From Paracyclopina nana (taxonomy: Eukaryota; Arthropoda; Copepoda; Cyclopoida; Cyclopettidae), in NCBI GenBank assembly GCA_019096065.1, contig JAGUCH010000008.1, positions 3,291,001 through 3,355,000 of the forward strand: a stretch of 64,000 bases of DNA, given 5' to 3'. The position numbers and the translations under genes are program-made. The notes under the pieces were generated by a model. The model was not told the origin of the DNA and searched no databases. It was given only the letters and a program-made list of their open reading frames with translations. How positions within the stretch are numbered: the stretch's first letter is position 1; each line of letters begins with the position of its first letter. This document shows, piece by piece, positions 1 to 11,308 of the stretch.

Positions 1-2429
1 ACATTCATGCTTAGAAAGCAGTGATTGAGCAACTCGGTATCTGTAGCTAATAAATAGCACGAGTGGAATGCGGTAAGAGTTAACGCGCTGAGACTGTTGC
101 TAAATAAATTCGTTTATAGGTATTGAAAAGATACCTAAGCATCGATCAATATTTGAGCGTTCGAAGGAAAAACATTTTGCACTTTTGCAAAAATAACCAC
201 TATGCATAAATTCGCAGACATTCACCCGATGGTTGTTCTCCTCTTGAGGACAAAGTTAGCTTTTCGACCTGTTTAAACATTCAGAGAATTTCCCCTTTTA
301 AACTGAGCCAGAATGGAGACTGAGATGGAGTTGTAAAAAGCCCGCTATGTAAGCACGAATATGTCAGTCAATTCAGGCAAATGCCAGTATTACTCTAAGC
401 TTCGAGGGCAAATGCCGTGGTTGCACGCTTGTTCTTCTTAAACAATGAATTACAGCCGTTTTCCAGGAATCTTGGAAAACTTCCAGCTGCTGCTGTAGAA
501 GAATACTCTGCTTCGAAACTTCGATTTTCGTATCAGCATGAAAAAGACGAAGTCAACCTCGAGCACACTTTTCTAGAATAACGCCTTTTGGTTATACAAT
601 GCATGAAAAACGTCGGAAAATAATCGATATGTACCATGTATACCATATAATGAACAATTGAATCTTGAAAGGCCCAAGTAGGAGTATGCAAGCATGCATA
701 GCGACGCACTTTTTGCCAATCGTCCGCCCAGTGTGCTCAGCTGTCGTTGTCTTGGCAACTTTTTCTGGCAACCAAAAAGTGTTGTAGTAAAAGCCAGCAG
801 AAGAAGTTAGGAAAAGGCCTGACTTTGGCACTGAAGCAGCTGCTATTTTCTTTGAACGCAACCTTGATCTCTTCTCTTGAAAATAACAAAACAAAGAAAG
901 GTTGTCTCACCAACTAGCCATTAATTTTGTTAAACTACTACTGCTTAGAGAGAGAGTGAGGCTAGCTGGTGGAACATGCTTTAGAGGCTCCAGGCTGATT
1001 TATTAAATATCAGCTTTCTCCAATTTTCTTGGAAGTTCTGGGAAAAATAAGGACCATTCATTCATTCAAACTTGCTCATGTCTTATTTAGACATGCACAG
1101 TGTTTCATGGCTTTGAATGACCAATCCCAATTCAATTTGCGCTGCAAGCTTAGATTTAGCTAGGTCTGAAAGCATCAACTCTTCTTGATAAAGAACTTTT
1201 TCCTCCCGTTGCACCAAAGCTCCTCTAGTATACTGGGCCTTGTTAAGAAACAAATTTTCGTTGGCTAAAAGTTCCAAGTGGAAGAAGAACTTTTATCATC
1301 TCAGCTTTTGGTGGCCTTATCTTGAGAAAAATAATTGTCCCAGCTATGCTAGGGAGGCAAAAAAGGAAGGCAAACAAACAATATAAAAACAAAAGTGCTT
1401 TTTTCACCCTAATGCAGAATTGTTGCTTTGATCTTTGGGCACCTTCCTGATTACGTCACAGGGACTTTTTTCATGCTTGCTTCTTGGCTACGAGCTAAGC
1501 TAGCTTGCCATTTTTTGCTACAGGGAGAAAAGTTCGTGAGTTCTGAGAAAGACGTCGTAGTTTCGCCCACATGTTCCTGCGAAGGCTAATTTGTGGGTTT
1601 TAAAGAATTTTGTAAGTATAGGCTAATTTAAATATCAAGCACCAATTAGGTTTTGGTACGTCATAAAAGTGCGACTTTGTGCCAATTTTGGTGTACTTCC
1701 AAATATCTACTGCATATCTTCTGAAACGCAATTTCGGAGTGGCTTGACGACTTGAGGAATAAGACAGCATTCAAGGCTCATTCTCTTCTTTGGATTTTAA
1801 ATATATGGGAAACAAAAATGCTCCTAAAACTTGTTTGAAAAGTTACAAATGGCTTTTCATAAAGGAGGTTCATCAGCTACTTGTATGAAATAAAAAATTG
1901 GCCACTTTCAGCTCAGAGACTGAGCCAAATCAATGATCCCAAAAGAGCCATTTCAGCAACACGTAGACGCATGTTGAGCCTACAAAATGGGCTAAATTCA
2001 AATTCTGAACGAGGAAAGATGAAGCAAGAAATAAATTGAGGTTAGTTTCGTCATCAAAGCTCAAAGGGAATTTTTTAGAAGGCATCAGCATTGATCCATC
2101 ACGGTAGCTCAAAAAAAGATGGGAAAGAACCCAATGATGCATGTTCTATCAGAGAATTGAGCATCGAGAGCGATCATGTATAGGAAAAAATATATAAATG
2201 TGTCAAAAGCCATCATTCTTATTATTGCGGTCAATGAATGATTGATGATATCACAACCGTAACTTCCTCCTCGAAAATTGTCACAAGTTCTACGTAGTTA
2301 TTCCCACTTTTACACGGCCAATTTAACTCTCGCGGATAATCCGCGTGTGCAGCTGTATTTCTGGCTTGGCATCACCATCCATTTTCGCACTCACACATGA
2401 TTTCAGTTGGCCAAAAGATATGAGCCGAA
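1..2429. other. No gene recognised (left edge)
   Basis: Both strands hold only short open frames (up to about 100 codons) with no recognisable protein motif, no convincing splice-linked exons and no obvious terminal repeats. The base composition is AT-rich like the other intergenic DNA in the window. The right end must contain the promoter and 5' leader of the gene starting at 2430. I see no canonical TATA/initiator pair there. Confidence 0.5.
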
Positions 2430-4800
2430 ATGGAAGTGAAAAAAGGCCTTCTTTTTCTGCTGATGCAACTTTTGGCCTTGGCCAAGACCGAGCCTCCATC
2501 CTCGTCCTCGGCCGAAGCAGCAGCAGCAGCAGCAAATACAAGGAGAGGCTCGTCGATTCATGAAATAAAAAACGAGGAAGAGGCCGGCCGCGCACGTGAG
2601 GCCAAACAGCTATGGCCTATTTTGGCTTCCTACTACATTGGCCAACCAGGGCCTCATGGCCTCCACCACGAGCAGCCTCAACTGGTCCGGAGTCAGCCAG
2701 CTTTGGAATCAATAGCCATTCCGCCACCTCCTGCAATTTTGTCGGCCTCTGCGCCCATCTATGGCCAATACCCGGTACACTCGTTTAGGCCCAACCAACT
2801 GCAGCAGCAGCAGCCTTCATCTCAAAGGCCGATCAAAAGTGGCGTTTTGCCATCAGATATGGATCTCAATAAAGGACAGCGTGTGGGCGATACCATCGTG
2901 CTCATACAAGACGAGATGATGATGGGAGAGCCACCAAAAGGTCAGCCTTTTTCCCATCCAGTTCAGCCTAAATTTTGCAGCCTCAATTCAAAAGATTGTG
3001 GTGTGCGATCGCATTTTGGCCATCTTTCTCATTAGGCCTAAATGTTTTGGAAATCTGGGGGTGCCTATATAATTGCCATTAGGTAATGGCTAATCACATC
3101 TTAAGAGGGCATTGGAGGACCTAATCCAATTCAGGAGCTAGTTGCATTCAGCCATCAAACGCCATACACTACTATATTATGTAGCACAGGAAATGGACCA
3201 CAATCATAACACCACTCATAAAGAGATTAGTTACAGCTTGATCTTTGTGGCACATAATTGACAACTCACGTCATCAATTTCCCATTAAGCTAATAATCGA
3301 AACAAAAAAAATATGTACATGCATCACCACCGCAACACTTGGCATTTTTGCAGATTCTCCCATTGAAAAGGTGACTGCAATAACTTTTGTAAATGGCCTT
3401 TAGCCTCCTCCAAACCTTTTTGAAAAGTTGGCCCTATATTATGCACTTCTCACGCCATATATTGATATGTACTATAGCACGAGAACACACAGTTGCCAAA
3501 GTTGCATGTGTGAGCTAGTACATTTTACACATTCAAGGAAGATTAGATGTCCTGAGGCGAGCCTAAAAATGGAGGCCCTTACAGTTTACCTTCGATCCTC
3601 TTGGAAAATTGAAAAAAGCAAATTTCGTCATGGTATATGCAAAGTATTTTTTTTTCAGGGGGAAACGAAACGAGCTCTTCAACGGAGGACATGGCCTTGA
3701 TGGAGAGCGTCAACAGCTTGATTGGCACGTTGCCTCGACACGCAGCTCGTGAAAACTACTATGACTTGAACGAAGGAGAAGTGCAATTAGACTTCCCATT
3801 TACTCCAGGTGACAGATACTTTTATGACTTCAACGACACCTCCTCAGTTGTCAGCGGAGCTGGAAGGCCCCCTCCCAAACCCGAAGGTCAGGAGATGACG
3901 CCCTGATTATACGCACTTTTTTACCCGCGGCAATTAACCTGAGAAAATCATTTTATATACTGTTACGTGAAAAATCGGCCATTTAGCCTTGGCGACAAAT
4001 TACACGCTGAAACGCGCGCGACTCACATGAGAAAATCTCAATTTGGAAAAAATCATCAATTCTCATTTTCCCTATTATAATTACACATACTAGAATTCTT
4101 GTTGTAATTTAGCTTTAATTTACACCACTTTTTTAGAGTGCTGCCTATTCGTCTTCCTTGATGGATCCGCCTATTATTTCGACGACTTCATGCGGAAGCT
4201 CACTGGATTTTACCGGCTTATGTACGGCTCGGTAAATGGCCATCCTCATTACGTGGCGAGGAATTGCAAAAATGCAGACGAATATGGAACCTCGTGCACC
4301 TACATTTGGTATTCAGGGTAAGTGTTGTATAATATGGCTTGAGAGCTTTTAATTTGCGCTGATTATACATGGAAGGCAGCACCTGCTTTTGAGGAGCAGA
4401 TTTAAACTTTCGCTTGGATTTTCCTGCTTTGCCTACCCGCGCTGTTGGAAGTGCATAAGCACGCCTCTCGCCTTGCCAAAAAGTTTTGCAAACGCCTTAC
4501 AACACAGGATTATTATGGTGATGGCAGCATCACAAATTCTTAAGGAAGGAGAAACTCGAATGGCCGACAGCCAAAAAGCATAAATAATGTCCTTGGGATA
4601 ATACCATTTTTCCTCTTCCCTTTTTCCATTGTAGGTATGGTTGGGTTGTCGGAGTTGGCCGATACATTGGACAAACAAAAGGTGTCATCTACACTCGAGA
4701 TGAAGGCGAGTGCCCATCCAGCCTCGGAGGCTGGAGATATTTGAACCAAGACCTCCAGTGGAAGGACAATGGAAACATCTACGTGAAATGCGCCTCCTAA
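2430..4800 (+). CDS. Secreted protein with a C-terminal NG..Y/IWY/CP..W module
   Basis: Four exons join in phase: 2430-2940, 3659-3886, 4137-4317 and 4635-4800, giving about 361 residues. The protein starts with a signal peptide (residues 1-20, hydrophobic LLFLLMQLLALA). A low-complexity region with Ser, Ala and Gln runs and Pro-rich stretches follows. The last about 115 residues form a compact module. Its visible anchors are a Leu-Thr-Gly-Phe-Tyr start, NGHPHY, IWYSGYGW, a central VGVGRYIGQ, an ECPSS turn, GGW, and a final VKC. I have seen this pattern as a repeated secreted module in invertebrate proteins but cannot attach a family name or function. Donors 1 and 2 are GTCAG-type, weaker than donor 3 (GTAAGT). 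Phase agreement across all three junctions makes the model strong. The stop lies 37 bp from the stop of the opposite-strand amidase gene, so the 3' UTRs probably overlap. Confidence 0.8.
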
Positions 4801-4837
4801 CTTATTATTTCCCCTTCTCGGAAAGAAAATCCCACTT

Positions 4838-6765
4838 TCACTGATACTTGACTTGATCCTGCAATATTTTCATCACATGCAGCACCAGCTCTTCTTGCCA
4901 AGGCCGACCAATAACTTGCACATTTAGAGGAAGACCGACCGTATTTTCTCTGGCCCCGTCGTATACCAAGCGGTACAATAAATCCTTGCCTTGAGGGTAG
5001 CTCTCCATGGCAGCCTGAAAAATGCATACCATATCAATGTCATCGCGGATTCACGCTTTTCATGAATGAAACTACAAAGGAATGGCTGGATCCTTTGCTA
5101 TACCTCATCTTCTGGAAGAACTCGAGTGACTGGAACACTTCCGACGGGAAAATCCAGCACGTTGTAGGCTGCAGTGTAGGACACAGCTGGCACCAGCCTG
5201 GCCGGATGTTTGACGGGAGGAGCCGGAAATGCGAACCCCGGGGCAACTATCACGTCGAGCCCTTGGGCCTGCCAAGCCTCCAAAACGTCATGAGTCACAC
5301 TGTCCAACTTTTCCAGGCTTTTCCACAAATCTTTTGATCTGAGTGCAAAAGTTTTCTCATGCATATTAACAGAGAGCATAATAGCTCGTGTGCAACTTAC
5401 TTCAACAGTCCTTTATCTGTCACGCCTTGCATGGTTTTGGAGACGAGCCCGAACAGGGCGGGCATGATCCATTTCTTGATCCACGTGGGCGTTTTGTACA
5501 CCAAGTTGTTCACCTCAATGGCCTAAATCAGGCAATCAGGTCTCATTATGGCCTCCATTCAATCTCAAGAAGGATTGAGAGCTGCTTTCTCTTTTTTATG
5601 CTACTATGAACTCACTTGGTCCAGGATTTCGCCCTCCCACATTTCCAGGCTGTTGGCTCCTCCATCAGCCAGAATGTGGTCAAAAAAGAAATGAGCCATT
5701 GTCTCCAAATGAGGAGGACGAAAATAGACAACGTCACATCCAGCTTTGTCCAGGGCTTCAATGGCCACCGCAACAGCTCTTGAGCAGGCTGCCCAACCAG
5801 AAATTCTGGGCCCTCATACGGCAAAAAAACCCTCAGTGAAACTTATACGTTTTATCAACATTGAGTTCAAGTCATTATGTAACATTAACTGCCTTGACAC
5901 CTAGGTAAAATCGAAAATACAAATTTTCTGTGTCACATTTGATTATCTCAATTTTTTTTTCATAGGTGGTACGGAAGTTAATGTTACATAACGACATAAA
6001 CTCAACCTGGGTAAAACGAAGGAGTGCCAACACGTTACAATAACTTTCAGAAAACTTGGGAAAATTTCTGGTTGGGTGGAGTGAGCGGGAAATATCCGTC
6101 ATCCGTGTAGTATCCAATTTTCAGCCTTTTCCCTTTCGCCCTGAACAGAGCCTCGTTCCAAGGCACTGGTGCCACTCTGTAGTCGCGATCAGACATTTTA
6201 CGAGGCTCTTGCAGCAAGGCTTGCATGCCTACTATAACGCCGTCCACCTTTTGAGCCATGAAGCCAGCATTGGAGCCCACACCCACAACTTGACCCTAGG
6301 GAGCAATAAATTCGGTCATCCATAAGAGAGAGTGGGCATTTTCAAACCTTAAGGCCTTTTCGACGCCCACGCTCGAATATCCTTCCAGTGGTTGGCTTCA
6401 GAGATGCAATGCCACAAAAGTGAGCAGGGATCCGCAAACTTCCTCCGACGTCTGAACCCAGGCCTAAAATTGAGCCTCCCTGGGCCAAAAGACAGGCCTC
6501 GCCTCCGGATGAGCCACCCGGAGTCCGCTCCTTGCTCAGCGGATGAGTTGTCATGCCAAATACAGGATTTGAGCAGGCGTAGGTGTTCATGGTTTGTGGC
6601 ACGTTAGTCAGGCAAAATGGGATGGCTCCAAGTTCTCTCATCCTCTGGAGCAAAGAGCAATATATTATGAGAAATCCAGCAAGAGTTGATAATATTTTCA
6701 GCTATACTTTGACGAAAGCCCCATCTTCTTGGGCGGGAGAGTTAATTTGTCTCACTAGGCCCGCG
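4838..6765 (-). pseudogene. Fatty-acid amide hydrolase-like gene, 5'-truncated and split by a MITE
   Basis: Exons read on the minus strand: 6765-6708, 6644-6348, 6295-5616 (with the MITE inside), 5522-5401, 5338-5104 and 5014-4838. All junctions are in phase. The product belongs to the amidase-signature family, which hydrolyses amide bonds with a Ser-cisSer-Lys triad. The segment GAIPFCLTNVPQT, the GGSSGGE signature and the nucleophile region GSDVGGSLRIPAHFCG are present, as are the typical C-terminal blocks (VIVAPGFAFPAPPV, YNVLDFPVGSVPVTRV, GLPLNVQVIGRPW). Compared with the usual 500-560 residues, the first about 110-130 are missing, including the membrane anchor and the catalytic Lys. Upstream DNA runs straight into the channel gene. 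The 6295-5616 exon is broken after FPLTP by a 285-bp MITE. Without the MITE and one 2-bp target copy it would be 393 nt and read FPLTPACSRAV, as in the family. I read it as a non-functional or strongly altered copy. Confidence 0.82.
5792..6076 (-). mobile_element. MITE copy A (285 bp), inserted in the amidase exon
   Basis: The element begins and ends with the inverted repeat CCCAACCAGAAATT and is flanked by TG on both sides (5790-5791 and 6077-6078). Its interior is also a long imperfect foldback: ATGTAACATTAACT near one side pairs with AGTTAATGTTACAT near the other, next to ACCTAGG/CCTATG-like segments. It has no coding capacity. It is nearly identical, apart from scattered substitutions, to the copy at 20671-20956, which lies in the opposite orientation. 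The host exon gives an independent check of the insertion point and of a 2-bp TG/CA duplication. The superfamily that mobilised it is not evident from the termini. Confidence 0.9.
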
Positions 6766-7036
6766 CTGATCACTGATTAATTGGGGTCATCATGGCTGAA
6801 TTTTTAGTAGATCTGTCAGATGCAACTTTTGCTGCTTGCAGTTCACTTTATCGATCTTGCAGCAGACCTGCCCCAAACATTGACAATAGAGCGGAAAAAT
6901 CCCCAGCCCACCACCAAACCTTGCTCTATTATGTCAGATGATTAATAGCGCCATGTAATTAATTGAGGCAGATCAATAATTGTACGTTTATTGACCTAGA
7001 AAAATGCTACAATTGGGGAATTGACTAAGATTGGGC

Positions 7037-8325
7037 TTAATAGACATCTGGGTCATGATAACATGGGTCCTCGTAATAATGGTTAAGAACCTGAGGCCAA
7101 TAGAGGCCATTGTAAAAGAGGAATAATATTGGGAAGACGATTCGTGACATGCCATCCAATTTGAATGCCATCTCCTTTTTACCCTTGAGGCAGAACGCAT
7201 TGGAGAAAATGAACTCGACCAGCACTGAGAAGACGAAGAACATGACTGAGACCATCCAAATGTCCAAGCATGAGTAGTAGCTATGTCTTGGCACAGTTTG
7301 CCTCACTGCAGCGAACATGGCTGTCACACTGAGCAAAGTGGTCATACCCATTCCAACTCGACCTGGAAATTAATTTTATGCATATTGAAATATTATAAGC
7401 AACATAGTATTGTCTACCTGGGACAACTTCAGGTGAGATGAACAGTGAGAGCCAGGCGAGAGTGACAAAAATTATGCTCGGTACGTACGTTTGCACCAGG
7501 TGATAGCTGATGAAACGAGACAAGCATATCCGCATGATGAGACCTAAAACATCAAGTAGTCGGGTGTCTGTTACTCGGGGCCTCAAATTAGCTATTACCA
7601 GGATATCTACCAGGATATTTGAGATCATAGTAATCTGTGACATAAGTGTTTTCTAGCTGAACGCTCATGTTGAACTGGGTCAACGTGATGTTCGGGTTGA
7701 TGTTGCTCAAGTCTCGCCGCCAGTGGAACTGGATTTCATCCGAGCTGTGGCCGAAACTTTCGAAATTGACCTCGCAAATCTGCTTGTCCACGGGGAACAT
7801 TCGAAAGTCCAGGTCGCAGGCAACATCGAAATTGATCCGGCTCGAGTAGCGCATCACCGAGTCATTGTAGATGCGAAGTGAGGCTGGCCTGATGTAATAA
7901 GTGGGGATCCTCACAGTCTTGGCTCGATCAATGAACATGTCCGGAATCCAAAAGCGATCCGCCATGCGAGGATGCAAGGTAATGTAATTTTTGGGATAAT
8001 CTTCTGGTAGCAGGACTCGAACCCGACTCTCCTTCCAGTACATTCTCAAGGATGCTTCGATGCTAAGGATCTCCTCCTTTTCGTCCAGACTGAAGATACT
8101 CCGGACGTTAATGCTGAAATTCACCCTTAATGGGCCATGGCCAGGCTTGGGATATCTATGCAAATTGTAGCTGGGCTTCACGTCCAGATACTCGTGGATT
8201 TCGTTGTGTCTGTGCTGCGAGGCAGCATGGTGGTCGTGATGGTGGCTCTTATTGTGATTCCCACTCACCACACTCATGAAAGGTGTGAATATGAGCAAAT
8301 AAGTTATCACCATTATTTTCTCCAC
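7037..8325 (-). CDS. Cys-loop ligand-gated ion channel subunit (anion-channel-like)
   Basis: Three exons, 8325-7611, 7543-7418 and 7362-7037, give about 388 residues. A signal peptide (residues 1-22) is followed by a His-rich stretch (about 23-45). Then comes the extracellular ligand-binding domain with WxPDxF (RFWIPDMFIDRAK) and a canonical Cys-loop, CDLDFRMFPVDKQIC, with 13 residues between the cysteines. M1 is in exon 2 (TYVPSIIFVTLAWLSLFI). M2 starts with PGRVGMGMTTLLSVTAMF, like the PAR/PGR entry of anion-selective receptors. The M3-M4 loop is only about 25 residues, and M4 is IVFPILFLFYNGLYW. Family knowledge makes it one subunit of a pentameric neurotransmitter- or ion-gated channel in the plasma membrane. 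The short loop and PGR motif recall arthropod pHCl-type orphan subunits, but ligand and subtype cannot be decided. Two alternative donors 12 nt apart exist at the end of exon 1. Confidence 0.9.
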
Positions 8326-9395
8326 TTGTAATATCAGGTACTTCTTCTAGTTACAACGCTGCCTTGCGCAACGCATGGCTTTGGTGTTTTGAAAAATCCT
8401 ACCTGAAGCAACAAAGCTACTACTGTAGAGCATAACATTGAAAATTTGGGGTCCCATGAACAATTAGGCATTGGGGTCTGGCATTTCCTTGATGCGTTAT
8501 ACTGTGTCAAAATTAGTGGGACACGCACACCACATCTTAAGAAGGGGGAAAAGTAAGGAAATATTCAGCAAATTTCTCAAAGCTGGAGCAATCCAGATCG
8601 AGTCATCCTGTAATGTGAGCGGAAGTCAGAGGAGGAGGGGTTTCCACCACTTTTGCCCCTGTGTGCATTTTTGGGGTTTCCAAATTATATGGCTCAAGGC
8701 ATTTCGCTGTAAACTCTGCAGATTGAACCAACTGCCTTCAACACCATTATACTATATGATATAGCAAAGATTCTCAAAAGAATGTCTACGTTGTTTGCCA
8801 GATATACGATATGGCCTTGATCGAAAGTTGATCAAACTTCCTTTAAGTAATGTGACCTGCTTTCGAAGCAAGTGAAAAACATACGGGTTTGAAAAAGTTC
8901 CACTGACAATCTCGTCTTTCACATTTCGGTCTAGATTGAAAGGTTCTATCTTCTCTCCCTTTTATATCCTCTTTTCTCAAGTTTTCCAACTAGGTATACC
9001 TTAAGGGGCATAAATGCTGCAGCTCGTAAAAGTTTGTTTGCGTCGCATCACACGTACACTTTATTGCCCTTATAACCTATTTCAGCATTTTAAGCTGGAC
9101 AACGCCCGAGCAAGAGCCTACCATTATTTATAATACCCCATTACATTACATTCACTGACGTCATGCAGATTAGAATGCATGATTATTATTTAATCTTTTG
9201 TGTGCAGACCGATTATAAAAGAATTAAGCAGGCTCTCTCCAAAGTTTTTTTCCATGCATGGTCCTTTTCATAAGTGAATGGACCAGGTAGCAAACACATC
9301 ATTTTTCATTTTCCTTGGCAGAGGCCTCTTGCCCATATCCCATTATTGTGCTTTTGAATTATAGCTTACATATTCCTTAGTTAAAATTGGTAGAC
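8326..9395. other. Divergent intergenic region between channel genes
   Basis: About 1.07 kb separates the start codons of the minus-strand Cys-loop receptor and the plus-strand DEG/ENaC gene. I see no coding exon here, and in particular none of the missing 5' exons of the amidase gene. It should contain both promoters. No clear TATA/initiator pair was recognised. Confidence 0.4.
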
Positions 9396-10684
9396 ATGGC
9401 AAGGTTGTCGGTGGAAAATGCTCTCAAGCTCTTGATTTACATTACGTTAGGAAGCATAACTTCAATGTTGATATGGAATGGGCCCTTATCAGCTGTGATC
9501 AAAAACAGCTCAAACTTAGTTGAGACTTTCATCGATCTAAAAGGTATAACCAGAAGATACATGCTACATGGAAGTATTTGCGTAAAATAATGAAGCTTTC
9601 AGATTTGCCTGAGAGAGTGAAATGGCCTTCATTGACCATTTGCAGAACCCCAGTAGACAAAGATGAGGCCAAATACTACGAGTTCTTCAATAAAGGCATT
9701 TCAGGCACATTTAAAGATGAGGCAGAATTCGAAAGCATGGCCAAAGAAACTTTCTACTCCAACCCTGAGGAACTTATTCATGCACTGACGATTTCTCGAG
9801 AATATTTCTCAGCTTTATATGCTAACAAGAGTGACATTCCCCTTGCTCCACCATTTGTTCAGACCTCACTGATTGACTATGTTTATAATGGATTCTGTGC
9901 CATAGTATCCCTTGAATCTTTGAGAGACTACATGGTCTCAAAAAAGCTCATCAAAGAGGAAGAGCTTGATTCGCCTTTTTCAACAATAATCTGGCTTAAG
10001 GTAATCAAATTGACGATAAGCCACTCTTTTAAAAAGCCAATATGCAATTTGCAGGGATCAGCTGATGTGCATGGAGCTTTTTTGATCAAGTTTTCCTCTG
10101 AGAACGACACTGTAACCTACGGAGTGAACAATTTGCTCAACACAAATGCAGTTTTGGTCGAATATTCGTCAGTGAAGGTCTTCATGGTGAGCTATGGGAT
10201 TCGGCAACGCATAACAAATTGCGAGGAGAAAAAAGCAATTTCACCTTGCATTATCGATTTTTACGACAAAGTGTACGGGAATGATGTTAACAATCTTGTC
10301 AGAAAGAGTAATGACATCAGCACTGCCAAGTTTTCTGGGCTGGAAATAATGCAAAACATGACAGGCTGCAAAGCACCTTGCGAAAATAATGAATACTTCA
10401 TGACACCCTTTGCACAGCTCCATATGGAGAACTCCAGGGATCCAGGAAAACTGTACTTGAAAAGCATCAATGCCACCAACTCAACCATTCTCATTTTGAA
10501 CCACATGGCAGCGGAGAAAATCAAAATGATCCAGGAAATCCCTGTGTATACTGCAATGACTTTCATCGGGGATGTAGGTGGAATTGCAGGACTTTTTCTG
10601 GGGCTCTCATTTTGGTCAATTTATGGTGATCTCATTTGCCCAACGCTTCAGAGGGTGAAAAAGTTGTTTTTCAAGAAGAAATAA
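9396..10684 (+). CDS. DEG/ENaC-family sodium channel subunit, tandem copy 1
   Basis: Exons 9396-9543, 9603-10000 and 10055-10684 give about 391 residues. TM1 is near residues 11-30 (LLIYITLGSITSMLIW). The post-TM1 signature WPSLTICRTP follows. TM2 near the C-terminus carries GDVGGIAGLFLGLSFWSI, including the GxS (GLS) selectivity filter at about 365-367. Family knowledge: three such subunits form an amiloride-sensitive-type channel gated by acid, peptide, touch or chemical cues. The extracellular domain is short for the family and has few cysteines. The start ATG at 9396 is chosen because the longer frame begins with TTG. The second intron is only 54 nt, has no in-frame stop and is a multiple of three, so retention would add 18 residues. 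The stop codon lies inside an AATAAA signal. It is the paralogue of the gene at 11855: intron positions match and exon 2 is the same length (398 nt). Confidence 0.9.
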
Positions 10685-10685
10685 A
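10680..10685 (+). promoter_or_regulatory. AATAAA poly(A) signal overlapping the stop codon
   Basis: The hexamer AATAAA includes the TAA stop of the DEG/ENaC gene (10682-10684). No other clear hexamer is seen in the next 100 bases, so either the 3' UTR is very short or a variant signal is used downstream. Confidence 0.45.
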
Positions 10686-10887
10686 ATCTATTTCTTCTAC
10701 TCAAACTCTGCCATTTTCAAGTACATTTGAGATGTTCACATGATTAAACTCAAAAATAACTTCATTATGCGGTGTTCATCAACGTCTAAGCACAGCTAGC
10801 TCGCGCGCTCAGCTCAACCTGACTTAACTGGTTTACCATACTATACTATGCTGATATTCCTTGATGGAACCGGACAAGAGACTAATA

Positions 10888-11030
10888 TAGGATTATACAC
10901 CTCTAGGCTGGAGGATAACACGAATTATTTTTTAGTGACAGATCACGAGTGAGCGGAGCGAACGAGTGATTGGCACAAGACACTAAAAAATAATTCGTGT
11001 TATCCTCCAGCCTAGAGGTGTATAATCCTA
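10888..11030. mobile_element. 143-bp foldback element with perfect 50-bp arms
   Basis: The 50 bases at 10888-10937 are the exact reverse complement of 10981-11030, with a 43-base loop between. The loop contains a smaller palindromic part (ATCAC...GTGAT around a GAGCGGAGCGAACGAG segment). If the outermost TA on each side is counted as a target duplication, the element would be GGATTATACACC...GGTGTATAATCC with TA flanks, as for Tc1/mariner-type MITEs. Perfect arms imply a recent origin or recent gene conversion. It has no coding capacity. Confidence 0.8.
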
Positions 11031-11308
11031 TTACTATTAGCTACCCCCAACATTTCAAGCATTGGCTAAAATTTAATTTAGGTAAGTTTTTTGGCTTGAT
11101 TTTAGCAAGATATGCCTTAAATTTTGCGACTTGCTTTATTGCAGATGCATGAGCTCATCAAAGTTGACCCAGCGGTCTAGCCTGCAACATGCGCTTATTG
11201 CCGTGCCTCTTGTAACTGCGCCTGGCCGGCCGGTACGGGCATGTATATGCAGCGTTCGCCAGTTGCTATTTGTATTTGACCCGGCTCTTAACTAACTTTA
11301 CATGAAGC

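Noticed and set aside
5792-6076. MITE acting as a functional introner-like intron in the amidase gene
   Set aside because: The right target copy creates a CAG acceptor, but no GT donor near the other end keeps the frame, and a stop codon arises soon after reading into the element.
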